DNA from: Pleionea sp. CnH1-48
GTDB lineage: Bacteria; Pseudomonadota; Gammaproteobacteria; Enterobacterales; Kangiellaceae
Direction of reading: 5' to 3'
NCBI RefSeq assembly: GCF_024124665.1
Contig: NZ_JAMXSB010000011.1
Span: 1-64,000 of the forward strand
DNA: 64,000 nucleotides
In this document: positions 26,828-37,241 of the stretch, piece by piece
How positions within the stretch are numbered: position 1 is the stretch's first letter
How the letters are laid out: each line of letters opens with the position of its first letter
The notes under the pieces: model-generated
The model's database searches: none
Told to the model about the DNA's origin: nothing
What the model saw: the letters and a program-made list of their open reading frames with translations, nothing else
Made by a program: the position numbers and the translations under genes

Positions 26828-29800
26828 ATGCGTATACGCCGCAATTCTTTGCTGCCTGTCAGTCCATTGCTTTTACTGCTAGGCACGCAAGCTCATGCTT
26901 CCCAAGTTCTGATATCTGATGATTTTGAATCTGGTTACGGAAACTGGAGCAACACAACATTGAGTGATAGCCACCAATGGACATTAACAACCAATGGAAC
27001 TCCTTCGTCTGGAACGGGACCATCAGGTGGTGGAAACAACAGCACTTATTTTTTATATCTGGAAACCTCTTCTGGTTCTGCTCATAGTCCAGGGAACTCT
27101 GCCATACTAGAAAGCTCGACCCTTTCGGGTAGTAATATTCAATTAAGTTTTCAGGCTCATGCCTACGGTAGCGATATCGGTACTTTATCCGTAGATGTTC
27201 TGGTTGATGGTAATTGGATAACCGATGTATGGACCCTGACTGGCCAACAACAAACCAGCAATGCAGCACCTTATAACACTTACAATGTCGATCTGAGCGC
27301 TCATGCGTTAACCAAGATTCGCTTTAGAGCCGTTGCTGCTGGCGGATTTCGTGGCGACATTGCTCTTGATAACATTGTTGTAAGTAGCACTCCCTCTGGC
27401 CCATTGCCTCCTTACTTTAACGACAGTGCACTCGTAAAAACAGCCGCTCATCAAAACTATCCTTACAGTGGCAGTATCGCAGCTGACGCCACCGATCCTA
27501 ATGGCGATGCTCTGACTTTTAGAAAGATATCAGGACCTGATTGGCTTCAAGTTAATTCCGATGGAACTTTATCTGGAACACCTACATCATCGGATGTTGG
27601 CGACAACCGCTTTGTCGTTGAAACCTCGGACGGTACATTTAGCGCACCAGCCACTCTCGATATTTTTGTTCATGATGCCACTGTTCCGATTGTGATCAGT
27701 GAAGCAAATTTCGAAACGGATACTTCGGGTTGGATTAATGTGACAACCGGAGACAACAAAAACTGGACACGAGACTCAGGGGGAACCACCTCACAAGGAA
27801 CAGGTCCAGCGACAGGTGCTGATAACAGCGAATATTATATGTATTTAGAGACCTCTTCAGGTTTTGCTTACGCCAATGGAGACTCTGCAATACTAGAAAG
27901 CCCAGAATTGAACGGCAACGATTTGTCTTTAACTTTTCAGTATCACATGTATGGAAGCAATATTGGTTCCCTTGCTGTTGATGTATTTAGCGGCGGGATC
28001 TGGTTGAACGATATTTGGAAAGCTTCTGGTCAACAACATGGCAGCAATGCCTCTCCTTATAAAAATGCAGAAGTCGACCTCAGTAACTTTATCGTCGATA
28101 AGGTACGACTAAGAGCCACAGCCGCAGGAGGCTATCGCGGAGATATTGCAGTCGATAACATAAGAGTTTCTCGTGCCAATATTGATACGAATGACCTCGA
28201 CAGTGATGGCATTCCTAACGATCAAGATTTATGTCAAAACACTCCCCCAGGAGAACCCGTTAATTCTGAAGGTTGTTCACTATCGCAAATTGACACCGAT
28301 AACGATGGTGTTGTCGATAGTCTCGATGCGTTCCCAAATGATCCTAACGAATGGCTAGATACCGATGGTGACGGCATCGGCAACAACACAGATACCGACG
28401 ACGATAATGATACCGTTTTGGATGTTGATGATGCCTTTCCATTGAATCCACTGGAGTCGGTTGATACCGATGGCGACGGAACAGGAAACAATGCAGACAC
28501 CGATGATGATAACGACAATGTTCCAGACAATGATGATGACTTCCCTTTAGATCCGTCTGAGCATGTTGACACGGATCAAGATGGTATCGGTAACAATGCT
28601 GATACGGATGATGACAACGATGGCGTTGCGGATAACGAAGATGCCCTACCACTAAATCCCAACGAAAGTGTAGATACCGACAACGACGGCATCGGTAACA
28701 ATGCCGATACCGATGATGATAACGACGGTGTTGCCGACAATCTGGATGCCTTTCCGCTCGATCCTTCAGAGAATCTGGATTCTGATCACGATGGTATTGG
28801 TAACAATGCCGATATGGATGACGACAACGATGGCGTTGCCGATGTTGATGATGCTTTTCCTTTCGACAGCACAGAATCAGTCGATACAGATAGTGACGGT
28901 ATTGGAAACAACGCCGACACCGACGATGACAACGACGGTGTTGAAGACGCCTTGGATGCGTTTCCATTGGATAACAATGAGTCCTTAGATACAGACAACG
29001 ATGGCGTTGGTAACAACACTGACCTCGATGACGATAACGACGGCTTAAGCGACGATGATGAAATCAATCGTTATCAAACCAATCCATTACTGGCAGACTC
29101 TGATAGCGATGGAATGCCCGATGGCTGGGAAGTACAACATCGACTAAAAGCAACAACCAATGATGCTGCAGAAGATCCTGATCAAGATGGTATTACGAAC
29201 CTGGATGAATACCAGATGGATACCGATCCATCTCCACCGGTTGTCTTTGAGACCTTACCTGCCGATCAAAGTGTTGACGTATCATCAAGCGATGCAATCG
29301 TCATCACATTATCCGAAGACATTGCAGCAGATAGCGTGAATGCTTCAAGTTTGTACATCAACGATGGAGTGCAAGATGTGGCAGGAACCATCAGCGTTGA
29401 TAAAGCAAAAATTACCTTTACGCCTGATCAGCTATTACAAAGTAATCAGCTTTATACCGCCGTGTTAACTCAAGATATTGCAGATCTTGCGGGTAATTCT
29501 CTTTTGCAAAACTATCAATGGACATTTACCACACAGAGTAGTTATAAAATGTCTGGTAGCATCAACTTTTCTGGTGCTGGACTAGAAGGCGTTTCGCTAG
29601 CCATCACAGGACAAGCTTCTACTAATGGCACATCAGATAGCCAGGGTGAGTTTAGTATCGATAAACTTGAGCCAGGACAATACACCATTACCCCATCAAA
29701 GTTGGGATACATGTTTACTCCGGCAAGCATCAATATCGAAGTTGCCGATCAAAACATTGCCGATCTTAGTTTTGAAGCTGTAACTATTCCTGTGATTCAT

Positions 29801-31144
29801 GTTCCCGCCGACTTCGCAACGATTCAGTCAGCAATTGACTCTGCGACAGAAGGTGCCACAATTCTGGTACAAGACGGTAGTTATCACGAAAACTTGGTGA
29901 TTAACAAAACCGTTAGTATCGAGTCTCAAAACGGTTATGCCTCAACAGAAATCATTGCCGCCAATAATAACACTCACGTTATTTCTATCTCTGCACCTCA
30001 TGTAAAGATTAAAGGCTTTGATATTTCTGGTGCTCATGTCTACTACAAAGCCGGAATCTATTTTGGCGCTGGTGCCGATTATGGCCAAGCTCTGGACAAT
30101 CGCTGTGGTTATGATGATGCTCATCGTAATTATATCGGTATTTCTATTCGCGGCAGTCATCACGTTCGCGCTGACAATAATATCTGTAACCACTGGGGAT
30201 TATTCGGTATCTATGTAGACATCAGTACAGGAACACAAATTACCAATAACAGCGTTGCCGATCATAGTATGGAAGGGATTAGTCTGGATGAGTGTCAAAA
30301 CTGTCTAGTGTCTGGCAATACCGTCACACGTTCACGAACAGGCATTAGACTCAGAAGTTCATCAGATACCATCATCAGCAACAACAACAGCAGCTCCAAT
30401 ACCGAAAATGGTATTCACCTGATAAATACACAGGATGGCAATAAAGTCGTAAATAACATAACGGAGTCAAATCCTGAAGTGGGTATTTATGTTGAGTCGA
30501 CTGGAGCCACAGAGGTTGAAGGCAACACAGTAAAATCCAATGACATTAGTGGCATCGTTATGTATAAATCGAGCAATTGTCTGGTTAAAGAAAATACCGT
30601 CGAGCGTAATGACGACTACGGCATTTATATTAACAACTCAGATAATTGTAATGTTCTAGAGAACAGTACGCTTCGTAACGGTGCGGCTGGAATCAAACTT
30701 AACTTTGCTGATGGCAATCAACTGATTGGCAACGACAACAGAGCTTACGAAAGAATTGGAATAGAACTGTATCAGTCAAACAACAACCTGTTAAAAAGCA
30801 ATAAGGTGACAGCGCCCATAACAGGGCTAGCTTATAACGCACTTTACTTGCTTAAATCTTTCAATAACCTGATTTATCTTAATCACCTTGAAGGAAGCAG
30901 TAATGGCGCTTCAGTCATTTCAAACAACGGTTCAGTTAACTTATGGCAATCACCCTCTGAGCTGGCTTATTTATTCGGTGGGCAATCTTTCACTGGATTC
31001 TTAGGAAACTACTACGGAGAACATGCTCTAACCGATAGCAATGGTGATGGTGTTACTGATAACAGCAAAGATCTTCCTGGCGATGAGCCGGACGATACAG
31101 TCGCTTTATCATCTCCTCCATCTGAGTATCAAGAAAGCGAGTAA
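26828..31144 (+). CDS. Giant secreted surface protein: MAM-like x2, thrombospondin-3 Ca2+ repeats, beta-helix
   Basis: The product is 1438 aa. Signal peptide 1-24 (ends QAHAS). In order: a MAM/jelly-roll-like domain (about 27-195), a cadherin-like Ig segment (about 200-285), a second copy of the first domain (about 290-450), thrombospondin type 3 Ca2+-binding repeats (about 455-745, six exact 35-residue units), an Ig-like Big_5 domain (about 800-905), a carboxypeptidase-regulatory-like domain (about 910-985), and a NosD/right-handed beta-helix (about 990-1380). The start has GGAGAATACG upstream. No C-terminal anchor was recognised. An adhesin or extracellular carbohydrate-binding or -degrading protein is likely; lyase activity is possible but unproven. 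Confidence 0.85.
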   Translation: MRIRRNSLLPVSPLLLLLGTQAHASQVLISDDFESGYGNWSNTTLSDSHQWTLTTNGTPSSGTGPSGGGNNSTYFLYLETSSGSAHSPGNSAILESSTLSGSNIQLSFQAHAYGSDIGTLSVDVLVDGNWITDVWTLTGQQQTSNAAPYNTYNVDLSAHALTKIRFRAVAAGGFRGDIALDNIVVSSTPSGPLPPYFNDSALVKTAAHQNYPYSGSIAADATDPNGDALTFRKISGPDWLQVNSDGTLSGTPTSSDVGDNRFVVETSDGTFSAPATLDIFVHDATVPIVISEANFETDTSGWINVTTGDNKNWTRDSGGTTSQGTGPATGADNSEYYMYLETSSGFAYANGDSAILESPELNGNDLSLTFQYHMYGSNIGSLAVDVFSGGIWLNDIWKASGQQHGSNASPYKNAEVDLSNFIVDKVRLRATAAGGYRGDIAVDNIRVSRANIDTNDLDSDGIPNDQDLCQNTPPGEPVNSEGCSLSQIDTDNDGVVDSLDAFPNDPNEWLDTDGDGIGNNTDTDDDNDTVLDVDDAFPLNPLESVDTDGDGTGNNADTDDDNDNVPDNDDDFPLDPSEHVDTDQDGIGNNADTDDDNDGVADNEDALPLNPNESVDTDNDGIGNNADTDDDNDGVADNLDAFPLDPSENLDSDHDGIGNNADMDDDNDGVADVDDAFPFDSTESVDTDSDGIGNNADTDDDNDGVEDALDAFPLDNNESLDTDNDGVGNNTDLDDDNDGLSDDDEINRYQTNPLLADSDSDGMPDGWEVQHRLKATTNDAAEDPDQDGITNLDEYQMDTDPSPPVVFETLPADQSVDVSSSDAIVITLSEDIAADSVNASSLYINDGVQDVAGTISVDKAKITFTPDQLLQSNQLYTAVLTQDIADLAGNSLLQNYQWTFTTQSSYKMSGSINFSGAGLEGVSLAITGQASTNGTSDSQGEFSIDKLEPGQYTITPSKLGYMFTPASINIEVADQNIADLSFEAVTIPVIHVPADFATIQSAIDSATEGATILVQDGSYHENLVINKTVSIESQNGYASTEIIAANNNTHVISISAPHVKIKGFDISGAHVYYKAGIYFGAGADYGQALDNRCGYDDAHRNYIGISIRGSHHVRADNNICNHWGLFGIYVDISTGTQITNNSVADHSMEGISLDECQNCLVSGNTVTRSRTGIRLRSSSDTIISNNNSSSNTENGIHLINTQDGNKVVNNITESNPEVGIYVESTGATEVEGNTVKSNDISGIVMYKSSNCLVKENTVERNDDYGIYINNSDNCNVLENSTLRNGAAGIKLNFADGNQLIGNDNRAYERIGIELYQSNNNLLKSNKVTAPITGLAYNALYLLKSFNNLIYLNHLEGSSNGASVISNNGSVNLWQSPSELAYLFGGQSFTGFLGNYYGEHALTDSNGDGVTDNSKDLPGDEPDDTVALSSPPSEYQESE
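28358..28987 (+). repeat. Six tandem 105-bp repeats inside the surface-protein gene
   Basis: Six 105-bp units begin at 28,358, 28,463, 28,568, 28,673, 28,778 and 28,883. Each encodes a 35-aa thrombospondin type 3 unit (DTDxDGIGNNADTDDDNDG... ending PxESV). Half units precede and follow. Each unit would bind Ca2+ through its Asp ladder. Spacing in exact register suggests copy number changes by unequal recombination. Confidence 0.9.
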
Positions 31145-31156
31145 GCAATCAGCAAC

Positions 31157-31187
31157 AGACACTCTCTTAATTGAGAGTGTCTTTTTT
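31157..31187 (+). terminator. Intrinsic terminator of the surface-protein gene
   Basis: AGACACTCTC-TTAATT-GAGAGTGTCT followed by a T-run; perfect 10-bp stem. Confidence 0.93.
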
Positions 31188-31311
31188 ACTCAACGAAAGC
31201 ACAAATACTCTCAAAACTCCTACTACATTTTTTGACTTCTAAAAGTATTATTAGCCAGATACCTTCCGTAAAAGATACAATCAGTTAAAACATAAAAAGT
31301 GGCTATATAAA

Positions 31312-31668
31312 ATGATAAGAATCAATAGTCTTAACACGCTACTTCAATACATGCAAAAATCTGAACTATCTGTAGAATGGAGAGTTACTTCTGATATCGG
31401 TCCCGACTGGATAGGCAGCACTCGAGAGATCTATTTTTACCTAGGTAGCGAAAAATTAGACGAAACGGAGTTTCATGATCAGCTTAAAAGCGCGTTAATA
31501 AAAGTAGCCAATATCCCCCCTTCCAGCGAAAAGCATGTAATCGATGGTGAGGGTGATGTGACAATCGAAGACGGTTTTCTGAAAATCAAATTTTGGTGGA
31601 GCAAAGCAATCCCATATCAACACTCCGATGAGAGTGGTAGCGGAGAAGGAGTTTTATTCAAGATATAG
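31312..31668 (+). CDS. Hypothetical protein, 118 aa
   Basis: No family recognised. It is a small soluble protein with an alternating hydrophobic pattern, no signal peptide and an acidic/glycine-rich tail (S-G-S-G-E-G). The stretch D-G-E-G-D-V-T-I-E-D-G-F-L-K-I is strand-like. It lies between the surface protein and the MscS gene with its own AT-rich upstream region. An immunity-protein-like role is conceivable but unsupported. Confidence 0.6.
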   Translation: MIRINSLNTLLQYMQKSELSVEWRVTSDIGPDWIGSTREIYFYLGSEKLDETEFHDQLKSALIKVANIPPSSEKHVIDGEGDVTIEDGFLKIKFWWSKAIPYQHSDESGSGEGVLFKI

Positions 31669-31823
31669 TTAGAAAACTTAACTTTGTTTAACCAATCCAG
31701 TCTTCCTTTTAACCAAGAACAAAAATTGCAATAAGAGATTTCAAATATTCTGCTTCTCCTGCATTTTTCTCAATCGACAATAGTTTGCTATGATTTATAA
31801 AAAATAAATAAGAGGAAGTCCCT

Positions 31824-32657
31824 ATGGAAAGTATTGATTTTGAGAAACTCATGAACCAAGCTATCGAGCTGTCGATGGCCTATGCTCCTAAGCTGGTTCT
31901 GGCATTAATCACACTGTTGGTCGGTTTTTGGATCATCGGAAAGATATCTAAAGGCGTCGAAAAGGTCCTCACCTTCCAAAAAGTTGAACCCACTCTTGTT
32001 CACTTTTTGCGCAACCTTGTCAGTGTTGTCCTCAAAGTCCTTTTGGCGATCAGTGTTGCCTCTATGATAGGCATAGCGACCTCATCCTTTATCGCCATGT
32101 TAGGTGCAGCAGGTTTAGCCATTGGTCTGGCCTTGCAAGGCAGTTTGTCTAACTTTGCTGGCGGTGTACTTATTCTCTTCTTCAAACCCTTTAAGGTCAA
32201 CGATGTTATTGAAGCGCAAGGTTATCTAGGTCGAGTCAAAGAAATTCAGATTTTTAATACCATTTTGACAACGTTAGATAATCAGCGAATTATTATACCC
32301 AATGGTGCGCTGTCGAATGGCTCTATCAAGAATGTGTTTGCCGAGCCTACCCGCCGAGTGGATCTGACTTTTGGCATCAGCTACGACGATGATATTCTTA
32401 GAGCTAAATCCATTCTAAAAGATGTGATTGATGATCAGGAGTTTGTGTTAGATGATCACGATAAAGAAATTTATGTATCAGAACACGCCGATAGCTCAGT
32501 CAATATATTGGTAAGAATTTGGACGAAATCAGAAACCTACTGGGATGTTTACTTCGGCATGTACGAAAAAGTGAAACTGGCCTTTGATAAAGAAGGCGTT
32601 ACCATCCCTTATCCTCAGCGCGATGTACATATTCATCAAACAGGCCCTGCGGCTTAA
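31824..32657 (+). CDS. Small-conductance mechanosensitive channel, MscS family
   Basis: The 277-aa protein has the MscS core. There are three TM segments: about 23-41, 58-78 and 84-110. The pore-lining TM3 carries the A/G pattern G-A-A-G-L-A-I-G-L-A-L-Q-G-S-L-S-N-F-A-G-G (about 93-113). The beta domain begins F-K-V-N-D-V-I, and the length is close to E. coli MscS (286). It opens under hypo-osmotic tension in the inner membrane. A GAGGAAG site precedes the ATG. Confidence 0.93.
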   Translation: MESIDFEKLMNQAIELSMAYAPKLVLALITLLVGFWIIGKISKGVEKVLTFQKVEPTLVHFLRNLVSVVLKVLLAISVASMIGIATSSFIAMLGAAGLAIGLALQGSLSNFAGGVLILFFKPFKVNDVIEAQGYLGRVKEIQIFNTILTTLDNQRIIIPNGALSNGSIKNVFAEPTRRVDLTFGISYDDDILRAKSILKDVIDDQEFVLDDHDKEIYVSEHADSSVNILVRIWTKSETYWDVYFGMYEKVKLAFDKEGVTIPYPQRDVHIHQTGPAA

Positions 32658-32717
32658 GTATCATTGTGAGAGGGGCTTCTTCGTAGACACGACTAAGAAG
32701 CTAACACATAATTACAC

Positions 32718-32747
32718 AGACCCTATTTATTAATAGGGTCTTTCTCT
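32718..32747 (+). terminator. Intrinsic terminator after mscS-like gene
   Basis: AGACCCTA...TAGGGTCT stem (8 bp or more) with TTTCTCT downstream. It overlaps the end of the convergent 145-aa gene (stop at 32,723), so it may serve both strands. Confidence 0.75.
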
Positions 32748-33160
32748 ACAGCAAGAATGCATCGATCATGGTGATCGAAATATAACAAGTTACCGCTCGT
32801 TTCAAATGCCAATAGTGTATCATTTCCACCACCAATTATTGGCAGCTCAAGGTCATCCAATCGAACCAAGAGTGAATCCACATGGCAAACGAAAGCTTCT
32901 CCAGAATAATGTCCGGCGTCAGGAATAACTAAAACTCTCTGACTTTCAATAGCTAATGCTTCTCCGTAAACCGCAATAATAATTTCTCTATCGCTTCTCT
33001 CTCTATCAACCTCACCCAAACTTCTTTTATCTGGATACAAATTAATAATGTCGTAAATATGATCGAGCGAAAAGTCAGACCAACCGAGAATGATGGCTCT
33101 CGAACGAGGGCAAAATTTATGTAAGAATCTTAAACTCTCTGCTTTATCAATACTCATCAA
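32723..33160 (-). CDS. Hypothetical protein, 145 aa
   Basis: Unrecognised. It is a soluble alpha/beta-like protein with an N-terminal helix (about 3-15), a hydrophobic strand AIILGW, and a C-terminal G-G-G-N-D-T-L-L-A-F-x-T-S-G-N-L-L-Y-F-D pattern (about 110-130). That pattern loosely recalls SMI1/KNR4-type immunity or regulatory folds; this is not a firm assignment. It is 20 bp downstream of the co-oriented MCP gene, which could share its transcript. Confidence 0.55.
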   Translation of the reverse strand: MMSIDKAESLRFLHKFCPRSRAIILGWSDFSLDHIYDIINLYPDKRSLGEVDRERSDREIIIAVYGEALAIESQRVLVIPDAGHYSGEAFVCHVDSLLVRLDDLELPIIGGGNDTLLAFETSGNLLYFDHHDRCILAVEKDPINK

Positions 33161-33180
33161 AGTGCAACTTTCTCGAACGC

Positions 33181-35181
33181 TTATTCAACCCGAAACGCTC
33201 CAATGGTTTCTGCCAGCCGCTCTGTCTGCCCTTTTAATCCTTCACAAGATTGCGAAACACCTTCCATTTCATTTGAGATCCCAGCCGAGATATCTCTTAA
33301 TTGCACCGTATTCTGCGTAACATTCGCTGTCACTTCTGCTTGCTGTTCTGATGCATTGGCAATTTGTAAATTAATCGCGCGTAACTCTTCCATTCCTGAA
33401 CCAATTTGACGGATGGATTCGCTTACTTCTCGCGTATTAGAAACCACAATATTTGATTGCTCAGTTCCTCGATTCATACCCGCCACCGCAGCAGAGGTTC
33501 CTGATTGTAATAAGTCGATGGTTTTAGCAATTTCTTCTGTTGATATTTGAGTGCGACTCGCCAAACTGCGCACTTCATCTGCAACTACTGCAAACCCACG
33601 TCCCGACTCACCCGCACGAGCCGCTTCTATGGCAGCGTTCAATGCCAACAAATTCGTTTGCTCAGCAATGCTCTTAATGACCTCAGTTACCTTACCGATG
33701 TTCTCAACTTCTTTTGCTAACTGTTGAATATCAGTGGACGCCTGACCAATCACACTAGACAGCTCTTCTATGGACCCCATCGTTGAACTCAAACTTTGTA
33801 GGCTGGATTGAGACACTACCATGAGGTTTTGACTCTGCTCCGAGGCATTGCTGGAGCTATTCGACACTTCCGCAATAGTCGCACTTAACTCTTCTGATGC
33901 TGTTGCCACCTGCTCAGAACTATTAAGTTGTTCTTGCGCATTACCCGTAGTTGCGCGGGCCGATAGTGTAAGTTGCTCTGTGGTGGAGGCAACCAGCGAA
34001 TTGGCCGTTTGTATTTCTTCAACCAGTCCTCGAATGCCTGCTCGCATCAATTCAATGTCGTCAGCGATATCACATAACTCGTCGGAGCCTTCTAGCTGTA
34101 ACGCTTCCGTTAGATCCCCTTTTGCAATTAGTCCTGCCTTAGTGCGAATATAACTGACACTCTCGGTTAAATTTTTCAGGGTTAAGAAAGCAAAGGCCAA
34201 CACCATAACAAAAACCACCAGACTCACCATCATATTCACCGCTCGACTGGTCGACAGCTGGCTTTGTGTTTTTGCAAGATTGCGAGAAAATCCCTGAGCA
34301 ACCGCCGCTTCTAACTGAGCTAACTCCGTGAGTAATCCTTGCCCCTGCGACAATACCTGTGCGGTAGAAACGTTCAGGCTGTCGCTATCCATCATATCTT
34401 TGCGAATAGTATTCAAAAAACCATCTAACGCCTGATTCACGCTCGAAGCAGACTGCTGCAATTCTTTGCGGGTGTTTTCATCTTTGCTAAAAACAAACTG
34501 CATCACGGCATTCATATTACGTTTGCGCGCCAGAATCGATTCGTAGAAAGAACGCATACGCAAAAACGACTCTGGAGTAAACTGACCTTTTTGAGTGACG
34601 TTCACTGCAACGGTACTTAATCGACTCACATCTTCATAAACATGGGGCAACAGGTTGGTAGCCATCAGGCTCAGATAGTGAGTATCCAGTTGAGAATCCA
34701 GCACCAGCCCAGAATCTTGAGCCACTTTTTCCATCAAAAAGAAATGCTGAGAGATAAGCTCACTGTGCCCATCAAAACGTTTCATCGCATCTTGCGTCTG
34801 CATAGACGACAAGGCATCCCACTCCGCCTGCAAACGATTAAGCTCAGACCCATAGTTCGTTCCCCAGTCAGTCTCACCAAAGGACTTAAGCTGATTAAAG
34901 AGTGACTGGATCTCGCTGCTGAGATTGCTGATGTTTGCAGATAGAGAGTTATCACCATTCAGCTGACGACTCACACTGTCTCGGTGAGCAGCCAACTTAA
35001 ATGGCAATCTCTGTATTTGCTCAACCAGAGCAAAACCTTGCTCTTCCAATGCTAATTGAGATAGTTTTTCGGAGTGTAGAACCCATACCTGTGGCAACAT
35101 CACAAACATGGGTACGGCAATCATAAAAATTAATATTAAAAATCTGGTCTTATACTTCAAATGACTGATCAGAGAAAACAC
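33181..35181 (-). CDS. Methyl-accepting chemotaxis protein
   Basis: The product is 666 aa, starting at GTG with an AAGGTGAG site upstream. TM1 lies at about 14-34, a long periplasmic sensor region of helical type (about 35-310), TM2 at about 313-333, a HAMP domain (about 335-390), then the cytoplasmic coiled-coil with the signalling tip [19 protein letters not shown] (about 530-548). No C-terminal NWETF tether is seen. It should couple to CheA/CheW; the ligand is unknown. No che genes are in the window. Confidence 0.95.
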   Translation of the reverse strand: MFSLISHLKYKTRFLILIFMIAVPMFVMLPQVWVLHSEKLSQLALEEQGFALVEQIQRLPFKLAAHRDSVSRQLNGDNSLSANISNLSSEIQSLFNQLKSFGETDWGTNYGSELNRLQAEWDALSSMQTQDAMKRFDGHSELISQHFFLMEKVAQDSGLVLDSQLDTHYLSLMATNLLPHVYEDVSRLSTVAVNVTQKGQFTPESFLRMRSFYESILARKRNMNAVMQFVFSKDENTRKELQQSASSVNQALDGFLNTIRKDMMDSDSLNVSTAQVLSQGQGLLTELAQLEAAVAQGFSRNLAKTQSQLSTSRAVNMMVSLVVFVMVLAFAFLTLKNLTESVSYIRTKAGLIAKGDLTEALQLEGSDELCDIADDIELMRAGIRGLVEEIQTANSLVASTTEQLTLSARATTGNAQEQLNSSEQVATASEELSATIAEVSNSSSNASEQSQNLMVVSQSSLQSLSSTMGSIEELSSVIGQASTDIQQLAKEVENIGKVTEVIKSIAEQTNLLALNAAIEAARAGESGRGFAVVADEVRSLASRTQISTEEIAKTIDLLQSGTSAAVAGMNRGTEQSNIVVSNTREVSESIRQIGSGMEELRAINLQIANASEQQAEVTANVTQNTVQLRDISAGISNEMEGVSQSCEGLKGQTERLAETIGAFRVE

Positions 35182-35347
35182 CTTAGCTCACCTTGTTTAT
35201 TGTTCATTTTGTCCTCAATAACCAAGCTAAGTATAGACAAAACCAGACAATTTCCAGTGATACTAAGGGTGCATTAACGCTGATTTTCGGACTTATTGAT
35301 TTTTAACATCAAAGAAGATACCGTTTTATGCCTCTTTAGTGAGATAT

Positions 35348-36217
35348 TTATTTGGCTCCAGAAGCGACATCCACAAACAAAGCCGGGTCCAGACGTTGCT
35401 CAAACCAATTAATGCGCCAATCCAGATGCGGCCCGGTTGCCCTGCCACTCTTGCCAATGCGCGCAATAAGCTGTCCCTGTTTTACCTGCTGTCCATCTTC
35501 TACCTCGATCTTATCCAGGTGAATGTAAGTGGATGACAACCCATAACCATGATCCAGTATCAAGGTGGCCCCCGAATAAAACATATCATCGTGACTCAAA
35601 CTGACAACACCATCAATGGGAGCATAGACTGGCGTCCCCACAGGAGCAGCAATATCTAATCCAAAATGCGGACGCTTTGGTTTTCCGTTCAACACTCTTT
35701 GACTGCCATAGACACCACTGATACGTCCTTTAGATGGCAACACAAACTCTTGCTCAAACGCCAGTAGCTCAGAACGCGTTGCTCGCGCTGCACGGATCAA
35801 ACTTGCTTCAGACCGAATACGTTGCAAAACCTCTGGCTTTCTAGGCGACACTTTAGACGGTGGCAAACCATCAATCCGCTCAATTTTCCACTCTCGAGGA
35901 GCAATGTCTAATGCAACCCGACGTTGCTTGCCCTGGTAATGAATATCAAAGTGAGTTTTGGCGCCAAAGTCACGGCCAAAACCAATCACAAATCGACCTT
36001 TTTTATTAACATCCACGTGATGCTTTAAGAACGAAATTTGCGCACCAGGTCTGGTTTGCCCTATCAGGTAACCACCTTGTTTGAGTTCTTGTTTAACCAC
36101 CTTAAAAGGCAGCGAAGCCTCGGTCACATCTTCAGCCCAAGCCATCATGGTCATGCCAAGAGCAACAAAACACAACGCGCGACCCAACCAATTTTTGAGT
36201 AAAACAGTTACATTCAT
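35348..36217 (-). CDS. M23 family metalloendopeptidase (LytM type)
   Basis: The product is 289 aa from the ATG at 36217 (AGGA 7 bases upstream); a TTG one codon earlier is less likely. Signal peptide about 1-28 (ends AWA). The C-terminal LytM fold has H-F-G-L-D (zinc ligands H and D) and Y-I-H-L, but the usual H-x-H active site reads G-P-H-L-D-W-R, with Asp in place of the second His. This H-L-D form occurs in a common gammaproteobacterial subgroup that I recall. It acts on peptidoglycan in the periplasm, or as an amidase activator. It follows the EamA gene by 13 bp. Confidence 0.85.
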   Translation of the reverse strand: MNVTVLLKNWLGRALCFVALGMTMMAWAEDVTEASLPFKVVKQELKQGGYLIGQTRPGAQISFLKHHVDVNKKGRFVIGFGRDFGAKTHFDIHYQGKQRRVALDIAPREWKIERIDGLPPSKVSPRKPEVLQRIRSEASLIRAARATRSELLAFEQEFVLPSKGRISGVYGSQRVLNGKPKRPHFGLDIAAPVGTPVYAPIDGVVSLSHDDMFYSGATLILDHGYGLSSTYIHLDKIEVEDGQQVKQGQLIARIGKSGRATGPHLDWRINWFEQRLDPALFVDVASGAK

Positions 36218-36230
36218 CAAAACATCCTAT

Positions 36231-37136
36231 TTAGGTGTGTAGATTTTTATCAGTCTCTATCTTTTTATGTTGTTTACTTTCTCGGTACATTAAATAAAGA
36301 CCGCTGAGTATGATAATGGTTGCACCAATCCAAACATTGGCAACTGGCAGTTCAGACCAAATCCAGTAAGCCATCAGGGCTCCCCAGATAAGCGCAGTAT
36401 AATCCAGTGGGGCCAGCACCGAAGCAGGAGCATAAACAAAAGCTCGTGTAATAAAATATTGCCCTAACGCCCCCGTAAAACCTAAGCCCAACAAATAAGG
36501 CCAATGATCAAACACGATGGGACGCCAATCCGTTATAGCCAACAAGCCACAGCCAACAGACAGCGACACCAGAAAATAAAAAATCATGGAAAAATCAGAC
36601 TCGGTCTCCGTCATTTTCTTAAGCATAATAACGACAATACTGTAACCGACAACAGACAGCAGGCATGCCACTGTGCCCAAAGTAAAAATAGGACCATCAC
36701 CTGGATTAAGAGCGATAAAAACGCCTACTAGTCCAACCACAATCGATGCCCAACGATGAATGCCGACTTTTTCGTTCAGCCAAAATATCGACAGTACAGC
36801 AACCAATAGTGGTGCAGAGAAAAATATCGCATAAGCATTAGCAACGGTTAACTCTCTTAACCCAATCACCACACAAACAAAAAACAGCACACTCAAACCG
36901 CCACGCATTAAATGCAATGACAGACGTTGTGTTTTGAGCTCTTTCCAGGCGTCTTTAGACATAATCCACAACAATACAAAAGGCAGCGACATCAGGCCGC
37001 GAAAAAAGGCCACCTGATAAGAAGAATAATGAGCACTCAACCATTTGATAAGAATATCCATAAACGAAAAAAAGAACACGGCAACGACCATTAAGATCAT
37101 ACCTTTAGCAACATTTTCGTTCGAGTTTTCAGTCAT
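36231..37136 (-). CDS. EamA/DMT superfamily transporter
   Basis: The 301-aa protein has about ten hydrophobic segments in two EamA repeats (about 12-140 and 150-285), typical of drug/metabolite transporters such as the S-adenosylmethionine or threonine-homoserine exporters. The N-terminal end carries the motif F-F-S-F-M-D-I-L-I-K-W-L near residue 18. Substrate unknown. It lies upstream of the M23 gene in the same orientation and diverges from the methyltransferase gene. Confidence 0.88.
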   Translation of the reverse strand: MTENSNENVAKGMILMVVAVFFFSFMDILIKWLSAHYSSYQVAFFRGLMSLPFVLLWIMSKDAWKELKTQRLSLHLMRGGLSVLFFVCVVIGLRELTVANAYAIFFSAPLLVAVLSIFWLNEKVGIHRWASIVVGLVGVFIALNPGDGPIFTLGTVACLLSVVGYSIVVIMLKKMTETESDFSMIFYFLVSLSVGCGLLAITDWRPIVFDHWPYLLGLGFTGALGQYFITRAFVYAPASVLAPLDYTALIWGALMAYWIWSELPVANVWIGATIIILSGLYLMYRESKQHKKIETDKNLHT

Positions 37137-37241
37137 CTGAGATGATCCTGTTGTTGAAATAAATGGTTACAAACAAAAGTCGATAAGTTGATGGGGCTCT
37201 TTCATAATCTGCTGTATGACTATTGCCCCCACTAAGTTCTC

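Noticed and set aside
28234-28967. Long ORFs on the minus strand within the surface-protein gene
   Set aside because: They are shadows of the Asp/Asn-rich repeat codons, with no plausible product or start signal.
28358-28987. CRISPR-like regular repeats
   Set aside because: The 105-bp units are in-frame protein repeats with no unique spacers and belong to the thrombospondin type 3 domains.
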